A DNA stretch of 64,000 bases. It comes from Ignavibacteria bacterium. GTDB taxonomy: Bacteria > Bacteroidota > Ignavibacteria > Tepidaquicellales > Tepidaquicellaceae. The position numbers and the translations under genes are program-made. The notes beneath the pieces were generated by a model. The model saw only the letters and a program-made list of their open reading frames with translations. It was not told the DNA's origin and did no database searches. Of the stretch, positions 30,225 through 39,873 are shown piece by piece (position 1 is the stretch's first letter; each line of letters opens with the position of its first letter). The stretch spans positions 270,107 to 334,106 of the forward strand of contig JADJWZ010000002.1 of NCBI GenBank assembly GCA_016716125.1, given 5' to 3'.

Positions 30225-30621
30225 AACACAAATTTCAGGAATTGCACCATTCTTCATCGTAAAAAATGTACCAGAAGCACTGTCGTTTTATAGCGAATGT
30301 CTCGGTTTTGATATCACATTTCAAGGACCCACTGAAGATGACATCTTCTTCGGCATTGTTCAACGTGGAGCTGCAATGATCATGCTGAAGGACATTGGAG
30401 TAAACCCCATACCAAACTACACTCGAGATATCAATAAAGGAATTGCCCGATGGGATGCATACCTTTATGTTCCGGATCCTGATGCGCTGGCAAAAGAATT
30501 CTTATTGCGTAATGTCGAGTTTTTTCAACCACTCAAGGAAAATGATATTGGTTTAAGGGGATTTGAAGTAGAGGACACTGACGGATATATACTTTTTTTC
30601 GGTCGTCCTCAGTTAGAATAA
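30217..30621 (+). CDS. VOC-family (glyoxalase/bleomycin-resistance-like) protein
   Basis: 134-residue vicinal-oxygen-chelate protein. Two beta-alpha-beta modules: FFIVKNVPEALSFYSECLGF at about 12-32 and the second beginning YLYVPDPDALAKEFLLRN near 86. Closing FEVEDTDGYILFFGRP has the usual metal-site Glu/Asp region. The first metal His of true glyoxalase I is not obvious. Function could be dioxygenase-like, antibiotic binding or resistance. Start ATG at 30217; stand-alone gene. Confidence 0.85.
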   Translation: MIKTQISGIAPFFIVKNVPEALSFYSECLGFDITFQGPTEDDIFFGIVQRGAAMIMLKDIGVNPIPNYTRDINKGIARWDAYLYVPDPDALAKEFLLRNVEFFQPLKENDIGLRGFEVEDTDGYILFFGRPQLE

Positions 30622-30768
30622 TTCTAAAATTTGGACACTGCAAGTTTTTTGCAGACCGTTTCTTTAGTTTAATATAATATTAGATTTAAATAAGATCTCA
30701 CAAACGACAACGAAGTATAAATAGTTAACAATCGACAAAAACAATCAGCGTTTAAAATTATATTTATG

Positions 30769-30789
30769 CAAACTGTTTGTGACAGTTTG
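30769..30789. promoter_or_regulatory. Small palindrome upstream of decarboxylase
   Basis: caaactgt (30769-30776) and acagtttg (30782-30789) are perfect inverted repeats separated by ttgtg. It lies about 145 bases before the decarboxylase start. It could be an operator or a transcript hairpin. Nothing else was recognised in the 30622-30932 gap. Confidence 0.4.
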
Positions 30790-30932
30790 AAGAATGTAAA
30801 TGTTTAGTTAATTTCATTTCATCGTGAACTGTTGACAAGAAGTTTGTAAAAGCGGAAGTGAATTACATCGCTAATACTTTTAGAGAAACGTTATCATTTA
30901 TTAAACTTTCAAATTAATTTTATATTTATAAT

Positions 30933-32441
30933 ATGGAAAAAGAAGTATTTGATAATCTAGATATAAAGCCGGAAGATTTTCGGAAGCTGGGTTACCGTGT
31001 CATAGATATGATCACGGAATACTATGCTTCCATTCAGGAAGTTCCTGTATATCCGGCAGCTACATCATCGGAGGTGGAGCAGATATTTAAAGAAGACTTT
31101 CCTGTGAAAGGGCAGGATCCTTTTGATATTGTCGACGAATGGAAATCTAAAATACTGCCGTATGCGACACACCTTGGTTCTCCAAGATATTTTGGTTTTG
31201 TAAACGGATCGGGGACTATGATCGGGACGCTGGCGGAAGCGCTGGCTGCTGCCGTAAATATGAACCCCGGCGGATGGAAACCGGCTCCATCTGCTACGGA
31301 AGTAGAACGCAGGACCATTGCATGGATGGCGGAAATGGTTGGCTATCCCGGAGACTGCGGAGGTCTGTTTACAACCGGGGGAACTATGGCAAATTTTACA
31401 GCAATAGAAACTGCGTTAAGGAATATTGCACCTTATGACATTACGGCAAAAGGTCTGCAGGACAAACAAATGCCCGGTAGATTTAAAGTGTATATGTCAG
31501 ATCACGAAGGACATATTTCCATTATTAGAGTTGTAGATCTGCTGAATCTCGGACGTGAATCAATTCACCTCGTGAAAAGCCGTGAAGACTTTTCAATGGA
31601 CACAAATGATCTGGGGCGCTGCATTGATGAAGATATAACAAACGGAGATTTTCCGCTATGTGTAGTTGCGCAGGTTGGTTCGATAAACGTAGGTGTGATC
31701 GATCCGCTCGAAGAGATCGCCGCGATTTGTAAGAAAAGAAACATCTGGTTTCATGCAGACGGAGCGTGCGGCGCTGTCGGAACGCTTCTGCCCGAAAAAC
31801 GAGATCAGTATAAAGGTCTCGAACTTGCAGATTCCATTACGCTGGATCCGCACAAATGGCTTTACATTCCTTATGATTGCGGCTGTGTATTAATCCGTGA
31901 TGCTGAAAAAATGAGGAGGGCGTTTTCAATTCAGGCACCTTATCTGCGGGGAACGCTTCCAACGGAGTATACAGGATTATATTATCTGGACTATGGTCCT
32001 GAAATGTCCCGCGGATTTCGCGCGCTGAAGGTTTGGATGTCTATAAAACAATTCGGCGCGGAGGGTTACCGTAAACTGCTTTCACAAAATGTAAAATGCG
32101 TGGAATATCTTGACTCGCTTGTTCGTAAGGACAAAGACTTTGAAGCGCTGCACAAACCAAACCTGTTTATATACTGTATGCGTTACGCTCCTCAGAAAAT
32201 AAAAGATAAGTATGAGCAGGACAGCATTGAGCTTAATAAATATCTTGATGAACTGAATCAAAAAATAGCGGATGAGATCCAGCTCAGCGGAACGGCATTT
32301 ATCATGACAAGCAAGGTGCGGGGAAAAACAGTAATAAGACTTTCGGTTTGTTCTCACCGAACGACTAAGGAAGATATTGAAATTGTTTTTTTAAAGTTAA
32401 AAGAGATCGGTGAATCATTAACCGATAGAAGTGAAAACTGA
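30933..32441 (+). CDS. PLP-dependent group II amino-acid decarboxylase
   Basis: 502-residue pyridoxal-phosphate decarboxylase of the aromatic-L-amino-acid/tyrosine/glutamate class, which turns an amino acid into its amine and CO2. The PLP Lys is Lys308 in LDPHKWLYIP. His191 (SDHEGHIS) stacks on the cofactor, and FHADGACGAVG near residue 273 has the pyridine-N Asp. Start ATG (MEKEVFDNLDIKPEDFRKLG). The amino-terminal HLGSPRYFGFVNGSG is typical of AADC-like enzymes. The amino-acid specificity cannot be read. An SMR exporter gene follows after 76 bases. Confidence 0.9.
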   Translation: MEKEVFDNLDIKPEDFRKLGYRVIDMITEYYASIQEVPVYPAATSSEVEQIFKEDFPVKGQDPFDIVDEWKSKILPYATHLGSPRYFGFVNGSGTMIGTLAEALAAAVNMNPGGWKPAPSATEVERRTIAWMAEMVGYPGDCGGLFTTGGTMANFTAIETALRNIAPYDITAKGLQDKQMPGRFKVYMSDHEGHISIIRVVDLLNLGRESIHLVKSREDFSMDTNDLGRCIDEDITNGDFPLCVVAQVGSINVGVIDPLEEIAAICKKRNIWFHADGACGAVGTLLPEKRDQYKGLELADSITLDPHKWLYIPYDCGCVLIRDAEKMRRAFSIQAPYLRGTLPTEYTGLYYLDYGPEMSRGFRALKVWMSIKQFGAEGYRKLLSQNVKCVEYLDSLVRKDKDFEALHKPNLFIYCMRYAPQKIKDKYEQDSIELNKYLDELNQKIADEIQLSGTAFIMTSKVRGKTVIRLSVCSHRTTKEDIEIVFLKLKEIGESLTDRSEN

Positions 32442-32517
32442 TCTTATATTTGGTATGCAGCGGAAACATTTGTAAACTCTTAATTAAATTTAATAAAATC
32501 AAATCTAATCAAAACGA

Positions 32518-32844
32518 ATGAACTGGATCATATTAATAACAGCAGGCTTATTTGAAGTAGCATTTGCTTTTTGTTTAGGGAAAGCGAAAGAGACTACAGG
32601 AAGCGAAATGAATTTATGGTATGCGGGATTTTTTGTTACACTAAGTATCAGTATGGGACTATTAATGAAGGCGACTCAGACTTTGCCGATCGGAACAGCT
32701 TATGCTGTATGGACAGGGATTGGAGCAGCCGGAACTGTGCTGATAGGTATACTTGTATTTAAAGAACCTGCAACATTTCTGCGGATATTTTTTCTTATCA
32801 CTTTAATTGGTTCTATCGTCGGATTAAAATCAGTATCACATTAA
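32518..32844 (+). CDS. SMR-family exporter, Gdx/SugE-like
   Basis: 108-residue, four-helix inner-membrane exporter. The functional Glu is in the first helix, LITAGLFEVAFAFCLGKA (Glu13). The loop GTAYAVWTGIGAAGTVLIGI matches the guanidinium exporter (Gdx/SugE) subtype rather than EmrE. Works as an antiparallel dimer, proton-coupled. Downstream of an amino-acid decarboxylase, so it may export a small cationic amine; that is inference. The gene at 32846 begins 1 base after its stop. Confidence 0.88.
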   Translation: MNWIILITAGLFEVAFAFCLGKAKETTGSEMNLWYAGFFVTLSISMGLLMKATQTLPIGTAYAVWTGIGAAGTVLIGILVFKEPATFLRIFFLITLIGSIVGLKSVSH

Positions 32845-32845
32845 A

Positions 32846-33124
32846 TTGGAAAATTCAGAGAACAATAAAAATATTAACTCAGACCGGCATTCCGATCAAA
32901 GAGATATGTTAGATGAACAACAATTTGAATATCGAATATTCAAAGATAATAAAATCCAAATTTACTGGAATGGTAAGCAGGTGATGATGCTGAAAGGATC
33001 AGCAGCTCAGAACCTGATGAAAAAGCTTGAAAGAGCAGAAGGAAAGGAAGAGCAATTAGTTCTGGCGAAGGTCACAGGAAATTTCAAGAGAGGTAATGAA
33101 AAGGTTTCGAAAAAGAAAAGATGA
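32846..33124 (+). CDS. Small conserved-looking hypothetical protein
   Basis: 92 residues, TTG start 1 base after the SMR stop codon. The centre reads IQIYWNGKQVMMLKGSAAQNLMKKLERAEG, a short beta hairpin plus helix of the kind found in small cytosolic hypothetical proteins. Both ends are charged and low complexity (SDRHSDQRD and NFKRGNEKVSKKKR). No membrane segment. Function not known; its placement suggests co-transcription with the exporter. Confidence 0.6.
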   Translation: MENSENNKNINSDRHSDQRDMLDEQQFEYRIFKDNKIQIYWNGKQVMMLKGSAAQNLMKKLERAEGKEEQLVLAKVTGNFKRGNEKVSKKKR

Positions 33125-33170
33125 ATGGAAAATCACTCTTCATCATGAGTAAAAGCATCTGAATCACGAA

Positions 33171-33251
33171 ATTCTAAATTCTAAATTCTAAATTCTAAAT
33201 TCTAAATTCTAAATTCTAAATTCTAAATTCTAAATTCTAAATTCTAAATTC
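33171..33251. repeat. Tandem 8-base repeat (attctaaa)
   Basis: About ten head-to-tail copies of attctaaa. At 33258-33290 a single copy of the gattggatccccgcc... element follows, the same family that is tandemly repeated at 36306-36566. Together with AT-rich sequence these fill the 338-base gap 33125-33462. Shorter tracts of the same octamer occur near 7390-7410. Confidence 0.9.
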
Positions 33252-33462
33252 TGTGTTGATTGGATCCCCGCCGGGAGCACGCAGGATGACATTTTTCTAA
33301 TCTTCCCAAGCTGGGGTTTGGGTTGGAGAAAAAATTAATTGAAAAATATCATTATTAAAACTATAAACTGCTTTGAAAATTTGCGCAGGTTTTTGTAATA
33401 TTTTTATGAAGTTAAGAATTGTAATTTATCTTAAAAGACTACATCATAACATATAAACGAAA

Positions 33463-34092
33463 ATGGAAAATTTTGACCGCAAAAAACATTGGGAGAATAT
33501 TTACCGGACAAAAGAACTTAAGGACGTTAGCTGGTTTCAGCCGAAACCGAAAACATCTTTAGACTTTTTCAGACAATTGAATATACCGAAATCTGCAAAA
33601 GTAATTGACATAGGCGGCGGCGATAGTTTTCTGGTTGACCGCTTGCTTGATTTAGGTTATCAGGAAATTACTGTGCTTGATATTTCAGCAGCTGCAATTG
33701 ACAGAGCAAAGCATAGACTTGGAGAACGGGCAAAAAATGTGAAATGGATTGTAACAGATGCTGCGAATTTTAAGCCGGTTGAAAAATATGACTTTTGGCA
33801 CGACCGCGCTGCTTTTCACTTCCTGACTAATGAGACAGAAATTTCAAATTATTTAGAAACCGCCCAACAGAATATAAATCCCAAAGGTGTTTTAGTAATC
33901 GGGACATTTTCGGAACAGGGACCAAACAAATGCAGCGGAATTAAAATTAAGCAATATTCTGAAACAACAATGACAGACCGGCTGAAAAAGTTTTTTGAAA
34001 AAATAAAATGTATTACTGTTGACCATAAGACTCCGTTAGGTATTATTCAGAACTTTGTTTTCTGCAGTTTCAGAAAATTGCAAAAGGTCTGA
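33463..34092 (+). CDS. Class I SAM-dependent methyltransferase
   Basis: 209 residues. KKHWENIYRTKELKDVSWFQP is the opening of a family common in environmental bacteria. SAM motif I is KVIDIGGGDSFLVDRLLDLG near residue 46, acid of motif II in ITVLDIS near 70, and KYDFWHDRAAFHFLT near 107 is the family signature. Related to thiopurine/tellurite methyltransferase-like enzymes. Substrate unknown; no operon partners (370 bases to the next gene). Confidence 0.85.
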   Translation: MENFDRKKHWENIYRTKELKDVSWFQPKPKTSLDFFRQLNIPKSAKVIDIGGGDSFLVDRLLDLGYQEITVLDISAAAIDRAKHRLGERAKNVKWIVTDAANFKPVEKYDFWHDRAAFHFLTNETEISNYLETAQQNINPKGVLVIGTFSEQGPNKCSGIKIKQYSETTMTDRLKKFFEKIKCITVDHKTPLGIIQNFVFCSFRKLQKV

Positions 34093-34454
34093 CACGATCA
34101 GCCAAAAGTGTTTTACTCAACAAAAATTATAATTCTATACATTTTTCAACAACCCGCTTTGAATGTCTTAGACTACCGGCGCTATTTATCACCCAGGTAA
34201 AAAAATCCGGGGCTGGAAAGGAAATTAGAAAACCCGTAACTTGAAACTTGTATTCCTTCCCTGCATCATTTTTTATTTTATACGTCTATAATTGTGGATT
34301 AATTATAAAGACAATTTACATATTAATAAACTGCCGGATCATTTTTACTTTCAGGACATTTAAATATTGTCTATTTTTTTGCGGCAATTATTTTGACCGC
34401 AGTCTTCATATTTCATATTAAAACTATTAACTTTCAAACACGGGAATTATTAAA
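34093..34454. other. Gap with no recognised gene
   Basis: 362 bases, AT-rich. One short motif cgtaacttgaaact near 34241 recurs in the repeats at 36380-36520 and 61129-61175. No tRNA, hairpin with T-run or long coding stretch was recognised. It should hold the promoter of the sigma-factor gene. Confidence 0.5.
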
Positions 34455-35021
34455 ATGGAAATTAAAAGTATTCATAGCGAGTTTCACAAAATTCTGTTCA
34501 ACTTCATTTCTCTCCGCGTAAAAAACCGGGATGATGCAGCCGATATTTTGCAGGAAGTATTTATAAAAATTGCTGCAAAAATAAATACACTGAGTGAGAG
34601 TGAAAAACTGAAGAGCTGGATATTTGCAATCACACGAAATGCAATTATCGATTACTACCGTAAGAACGCGAACAGCATACGCACTGACATTACGGATAAA
34701 ATTATAAATGAAATGAAAGATGAAACTGATGAGGATGCAACCAAAGGTTTAGACAAATGCCTGAAAGGATTTATCCAAAAACTTCCCGAAGAATATCGTG
34801 ATATAATTATCGACAGTGAAATAAAAGGGATCAAACAAAAAGACCTTACAGAGAAATACAATCTGGCTTATCCGTCAGTGCGTTCACGCGTGCAGCGCGG
34901 GAGAAGCAGATTAAAGGAAATGCTCTTGAATTGCTGCAGGATAGAAGCTGACAGCAGAGGAAATATCTTAGAAGCCGAATGTAAAACCAAATGCAGCGAT
35001 GACTGCAGAAACAGTAAATAA
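34455..35021 (+). CDS. Sigma-70 family (SigZ-type ECF) RNA polymerase sigma factor
   Basis: 188 residues. Region 2 is at about 20-65 (ADILQEVFIKIAAKINTLSESEKLKSWIFAITRNAIIDYYRK), and region 4 at about 112-160 (LPEEYRDIIIDSEIKGIKQKDLTEKYNLAYPSVRSRVQRGRSRLKEML). The carboxyl tail has CC in LNCCRIEADSRGNI and three further Cys (ECKTKCSDDC), as in SigZ-like proteins. No anti-sigma gene is adjacent. It would direct RNA polymerase to its own regulon; the Cys tail could sense metal or redox state (inference). The genes at 35091 and 35352 follow on the same strand. Confidence 0.88.
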   Translation: MEIKSIHSEFHKILFNFISLRVKNRDDAADILQEVFIKIAAKINTLSESEKLKSWIFAITRNAIIDYYRKNANSIRTDITDKIINEMKDETDEDATKGLDKCLKGFIQKLPEEYRDIIIDSEIKGIKQKDLTEKYNLAYPSVRSRVQRGRSRLKEMLLNCCRIEADSRGNILEAECKTKCSDDCRNSK

Positions 35022-35090
35022 TACTGCATCATTTTTTTATCCCTCCGTCTATCAGAGTGAAAACAATTTATTCACTTTAAAAAAATCAAA

Positions 35091-35303
35091 ATGAAAAACG
35101 AGATCACTGAACCATTAGTGAAAAACACCTTCACTAAAACCGAAAGCAAAAACACAAACTTAAATTCGGGATGCTGCGGCGGAGAGCCGGAAGTTAACAC
35201 CAACGCCTGCTGCAAACTTGACGAAGAAAAAAAAGCAGAAGGCGGATCAGGCTGCGGGTGTAACACTCCGGAAAGTAAAGATGCGAAAGCATCCTGCTGT
35301 TAA
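35091..35303 (+). CDS. Small Cys-rich protein, possible metal-binding
   Basis: 70 residues; the first 26 lack Cys, and the last 44 hold eight Cys as C-C, C-C, C-G-C and C-C: SGCCGGEPE, NACCKL, GSGCGCN, ASCC-end. The remainder is rich in Glu, Lys, Gly and Asn. No signal peptide and no membrane segment. It could be a metallothionein-like thiolate peptide, a chaperone for a thiophilic element or a precursor peptide modified by the neighbouring methyltransferase. No family recognised. It lies 69 bases after the sigma factor and 48 bases before the methyltransferase. Confidence 0.7.
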   Translation: MKNEITEPLVKNTFTKTESKNTNLNSGCCGGEPEVNTNACCKLDEEKKAEGGSGCGCNTPESKDAKASCC

Positions 35304-35351
35304 ATTTTTTTTTAAAAACTTATTATTTACAAATTAAAACAAAATAAAAAA

Positions 35352-36164
35352 ATGATACAAGAAGCAATACTGGAACACAATATGAAAGCAGCCCTTACGT
35401 GGGGATCTGGCGGAATTAATTATGACAGAATCAGTCATTCGATCTCTGACGCAATTGAGCATTGTGTAAACCGGCTCAATCCATTACAGGGAGAAAAAAT
35501 TCTGGACATTGCCACCGGCACCGGATGGGCTGCAAGACTACTCGCAAATCGTGATGCAATAGTAACGGGAGTAGATATAGGCTTTGAGTTAATAGAGGCG
35601 GCGGAAAAACTTTCCGGTGATTCAAAATTGATAATCGATTATGAAGTAGGTGATGCAGAAGCGTTGTCTTTTCCTGACAGGAGTTTTGATGCAGTTGTTT
35701 CAACTTTCGGAGTAATGTTTGTAAACGATCCTGAATCTGCCGCTGCTGAAATGGCAAGAGTTATTAAACCCGGAGGTAGACTTGGATTAACAACATGGTC
35801 TCCTGAAGGCAGTATTTACGAGCTCTTTAAAATAATGAAACAATATCAGCCAACGAATGGAACTCCGCCGCCATCACCATTTTTATGGGGAGCAAAGGAA
35901 AGAATACTGGAACTGCTTGATCCGGCATTTGAACTGAAATTCGAAACCGGCGTCACTTACCTGAGAGAACCCGATGGCACGGCAGTTTGGAATTTATTTG
36001 TCGAGAGCTATGGACCTACAAAAATGTTAGCAGCATCATTAGATGACAAACAGAAAAAAGATTTAATGGAAGATTTTATTTCATTCCATGAAAGCTTTAA
36101 ATCTGACCTTGGCGTTGCAATGCCGCGGGAGTATCTGGTGACAATAGGGACACGCAGGGATTAG
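35352..36164 (+). CDS. Class I SAM-dependent methyltransferase (UbiE/Methyltransf_11-like)
   Basis: 270 residues. SAM motif I ILDIATGTGWAARLLAN near residue 50, Asp of motif II in VTGVDIGFELIEAAEKL near 75, motif post-II DRSFDAVVSTFGVMFVND near 115, and PGGRLGLTTWSPEG near 140. Only one Cys in the protein, so it is not an ArsM-type arsenite methyltransferase, which needs several conserved Cys. Substrate unknown. It lies downstream of the sigma factor and the Cys-rich protein and likely shares their transcript, ending at the hairpin at 36209. Confidence 0.87.
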   Translation: MIQEAILEHNMKAALTWGSGGINYDRISHSISDAIEHCVNRLNPLQGEKILDIATGTGWAARLLANRDAIVTGVDIGFELIEAAEKLSGDSKLIIDYEVGDAEALSFPDRSFDAVVSTFGVMFVNDPESAAAEMARVIKPGGRLGLTTWSPEGSIYELFKIMKQYQPTNGTPPPSPFLWGAKERILELLDPAFELKFETGVTYLREPDGTAVWNLFVESYGPTKMLAASLDDKQKKDLMEDFISFHESFKSDLGVAMPREYLVTIGTRRD

Positions 36165-36208
36165 TAGTATTCATACCCTGTGAAATGTCCGAAGTAATTT
36201 ATACAAAA

Positions 36209-36240
36209 CAAAGCCGCAGTGTTTTTCCACTGCGGCTTTG
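36209..36240 (+). terminator. Hairpin terminator after the sigma/methyltransferase cluster
   Basis: caaagccgcagtg (36209-36221) and cactgcggctttg (36228-36240) form a perfect 13-bp stem with loop tttttc. The stem ends in ctttg followed by agtgttt, so there is only a weak T-run. It lies 45 bases after the methyltransferase stop. Confidence 0.8.
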
Positions 36241-36305
36241 AGTGTTTAAAAAAGCATGTTTCTGTATTACACTATTAAAGAAATTTGTGTCATGAATCTC
36301 ACTTC

Positions 36306-36566
36306 TGATTGGATTTCCGCTAGGAGCACACGGGAATGACAATCAAGAAAATTCATAAATCGGAACTTGAAACTCGTTCTTGATTGGATTCCCGCCAGGT
36401 GCACACGGGAATGACAATCAAGAAAATTCATAAATCGGAACTTGAAACTCGTTCCTGATTGGATTCCCGCCGGGAGCATGCGGGAATGACAATCAAAAAA
36501 ATTCGTAACTTGAAACTCGTTACTGATTGGATTCCAGCCAGGAGCACGCGGTAAAGACAATCAAAA
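36306..36566. repeat. Four tandem copies of a ~70-base REP-like element
   Basis: Copies start at 36306, 36381, 36456 and 36523. Each has gattggattcccgcc, a variable gggagca-like centre and cgggaatgacaatcaa; the attccc / gggaat arms make a hairpin. Linkers carry ttgaaactcgtt. A lone diverged copy is at 33258-33290. This resembles the widespread dRS3/REP type with ATTCCC...GGGAAT ends. It occupies most of the gap 36165-36597. Confidence 0.88.
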
Positions 36567-36597
36567 TATATATTAACTACTAACTATTAACTACTAA

Positions 36598-39500
36598 CTA
36601 TTTCACAATTATCATTCTCTTAATATCCCTAAACTCTCCCGACTCTATTCTGTAAAAGTACGCTCCGCTCGAGAGATTTGCAGCGTTGAAGTTTATGCTG
36701 TAATTTCCTGCCGGCTTCTGCTCGTTTACAAGCGTCATTACTTCTTTTCCGAGGACATCATAAACTTTCAAAGTTACAATTCCCTGTTTGGGAATTGAGA
36801 AGTTAATCTTTGTCGTCGGATTAAAAGGGTTAGGATAATTTTGTGACAATGAATATCTATCCGGAATAGCTGCAAATGAATTCGGTTCTATGTCCGTCAG
36901 TCCGTCTACAAAATCCATCGCGCCTTTTACAAATCTGTAAACTGGCGATCCGGGAGGACTGTCCGCTGCCCTTTTGAGCGACTCAATATCTACTGACATG
37001 ACCGCTACGTTGAAAGTAGGGGAAAGGCGTCCTATTGAACTTAATGAATCAGGAAACGATCTGAATCTGTATAGTACATACAACTGATTTGCCGGAACGG
37101 ATGTAGACTTAGCCAGTACATCAGGCCATGGGCCGGAAGTGCTGTCAAACTGGCCCGGGTTAAGAGTAACTCCTCTTAATCCAATTGTTCCGATGCCGGG
37201 TCTGTCCGCCATGAATTGGAATCCGAGAGTACTTCTTGCAAATGCAGTATCCAAAAAATGTCGAACCGGTTCTGTCAAGATTGTATCCAACGTCTTCGGA
37301 GAATATTATCAGCCTTGACTTAACGGTGGATGTGCCTGACGCAAGATAAGACTTTATCGAATCTTTTACTACGTTTGACATCAGTGAAGTTCCTTCGCCG
37401 AGAAGCATAACTGTCTTGTAACCTCTGAGTGAAATTGAAGTAGTGCCAGTTGTATTTCCTCTCTTATTAAAAAGATCGTAAGTTGCGCTGAGAGTATTGA
37501 GATTACTAATAACTGAGTCTCTTGATATTCTGCAGTTTGTAACAGTCGAATCATACATAATCAGTATATCACCGCGCGACTGTCTTTTTAAAGTGAGCGC
37601 GAAATTCTGAGAAGCTTTAAGTGAATCGTTTGCATTGTAAGCCCATACCGACCATTGACCGACTGCAGAATCTCCGGGATTCAGACCGAGACCTGCAAGT
37701 ATACCGTCAAGTCCGAAGTTTGTAAATGACAAAGTCGAATCGTAGCCGCCTGCATTTGACGGCAGAGTCAATACAACAGTTCCGATAGTCGGGCTGCCGA
37801 ATTTCCATTTATATGTAGTGCCCTGTCCTGATCTTGACCAGTTGATATTTATAGTCGAAGTATTAAACGGTGAAGTTGTAATAGTCGTACCGCTCGGAGG
37901 TGAAGATAAATTAAAAGTTGTAAGTTCAGGAACACCTCTTTTTAACGTGATCGCTCTCGGTCCGTTCGCGGCTTTAAGCGAGTCATTATTCTGATCATTT
38001 CTGAAAGCCCATACATCCCACTGACCTACGAGAGAATCTCCCTGCGCAAGTCCGATGCCAGCGAGCGCATTGTCTAACGCGCCTGCAGTAAGAGTCAGCA
38101 GATTTGTAGAAGAAGGTAGAGTAAGTATTCGCGGATTAGTGGTCGGACTTCCGAAAATCCATTTATATGAAGCTGTTGAAGCTGATGTATCCCATGAAAT
38201 ATTTATAGGAGAATTTGAATTCGGGAATGATACAACTCTTGCTCCCGAAGGCGGCGACTGCAGATTAAAAACATTTAAAGGATAAGTAACTATCTGCATT
38301 GCTCCTGTCCATGCATTGTAAAAAGATGAAGCGCCTGCTTTATCATCAGCCCATATTGCAACTACTTTACCGACGCTTGCTGCAATGCCGATGTAATCGC
38401 CCATATAACCTCCGCCAAGTCCTGATGCGGGTTTCGGTCTGAAATGGTGATCGGCGACTTCAACGTCTGTAAAAGTAAATCCGCCGTCAATCGATCTTGA
38501 AATAAAAACCGAACATGAATCACCTGAAGACGGGAAATCCCTGTTGTCATAATATACAATGTTCACACCACCGGCATCATCAACGCATACTGCCGGGAAG
38601 AACTGAACCTTTCCGTTATTAAGCGCATCCTGATTTACCCTGACTCCGGCTGACCATGTAACTCCGTTGTCAGTAGATCTTCGCAGAATAACATCTGCAT
38701 CGGAACCTGCAGGAGGCAGATTGAGCTGACTTGTTACAACATAAATCCATCCTCTTCTTGAGCCGTTTGTTTTGTCGATGGCAATTCTAGGGAAACCGTT
38801 CGTTCTGATACCCCATCCGTTAAATGAAGTTGATCTGCTTCCGTTTACATCAAAAGCATTTTCGGTAGCAGTATATGAAACTCCGCCGTTAGTTGATTTT
38901 GCAACTCCGACGAAATCTTCAGTAAACGGAGCTGAAGTTACGCCTGCTGTCCAGACTACAAATACATTTCCGTCTGGACCGACTGCAACATCGTGACCCT
39001 GCGCATTGTGACCTGAAGGAGTTGCGTTTATAATTTCAGGAGTTTCCCACGTAACGCCGCTGTTAGTTGTTCTTGAAGCTCTGCCGTTAGCAGGACTTGA
39101 ACTAAAACTAGTCCACGCAAAATAACTGTTACCGTAAAAAGGACTCGTAGGGGAATCATCAGTGCCGGCAAGATTTTTATCTGCGCTGCCGTCATTAACA
39201 ACCTGATAAGTGGCAGACCAGGTCTGTCCGTTATCAGTGGAATAGTTTGCACCCATACCTGTTACTCCGCCGAAGTTAGTATTACTGGTCAGGTGCGTAA
39301 ATAAGATAGTATTATTTTTATCAATAGTCGGACCGGGATCACCTCTCTGATCATTGAAATTCGGAGCGTTAATGGAATCGGAACCAATCCACGTCAAACC
39401 TCCGTCAGTAGATCTGTAAGAGCCTGAATTTATGAAAGATGACCTTGAAGCATTTGAAGAACCGAAAAGAAAACTTGGATTATTCGGATTTCTTACAATG

Positions 39501-39766
39501 ATGACTTCTGACTGAACAGTAGCAGTTGACGGCAATACTCTTACATTAGGAAACGTAGTAAGTACGCCAATGGGAGTAATGTTTATCCTTGGTGAATATG
39601 TAAATTGCTTAATGTCATTTCCGGTATATGGAAGAGGAGAATAATCTCCTGACATCATAGCCGGTGTTCGGGGATTATTCCATCTAGGATCATCATCCTG
39701 GGATTTTTGTCCCATGAATATTACCGCAGATAATATAATTACCGAAAGCAGAAAATACTTTTTCAT
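36598..39766 (-). pseudogene. Type IX-secreted Asp-box (sialidase-fold) protein, one frameshift
   Basis: About 1,055 residues if repaired. Signal peptide MKKYFLLSVIILSAVIFMGQ. Then six or more Asp-box motifs (STDGGLTW, STDNGQTW, TTNSGVTW, STNGGVSY, STDNGVTW, SIDGGFTF) of a beta-propeller, two similar beta-sandwich repeats each opening FNLxSPPSG (near residues 505 and 620), a further domain, and a type IX sorting tail: SQNYPNPFNPTTKINFSIP ending RMIIVK. The frame breaks at A6 on the given strand (37253-37258): removing one base joins STF to LDTAFARSTLG in register. Probably cell-surface and exported through the outer membrane. It could be a sequence error. The ligand or enzyme activity is unknown. 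Confidence 0.85.
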
Positions 39767-39873
39767 TTAATTCCCTTTCTTTGGTTTGATTAATTTATAT
39801 TTAGATTGAACTTTTTTTGAAAAATTCTGAAAAGGATTTTTTACTCCGGATATTTTAAAAGGAAAGTAAAGTA

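Noticed and set aside
33171..33251. Regular short repeats resembling a CRISPR array
   Set aside because: Units are 8 bases, head to tail, with no spacers, and no cas genes are present.
35352..36164. Arsenite methyltransferase (arsM) next to sigZ
   Set aside because: The protein has a single Cys and lacks the conserved Cys set of ArsM; kept as a generic methyltransferase.
36306..36566. Evenly spaced ~70-base repeats as a possible CRISPR array or small protein genes
   Set aside because: The whole unit, including the linker, is repeated, so there are no unique spacers; the 97-codon open stretch over it simply translates the repeat.
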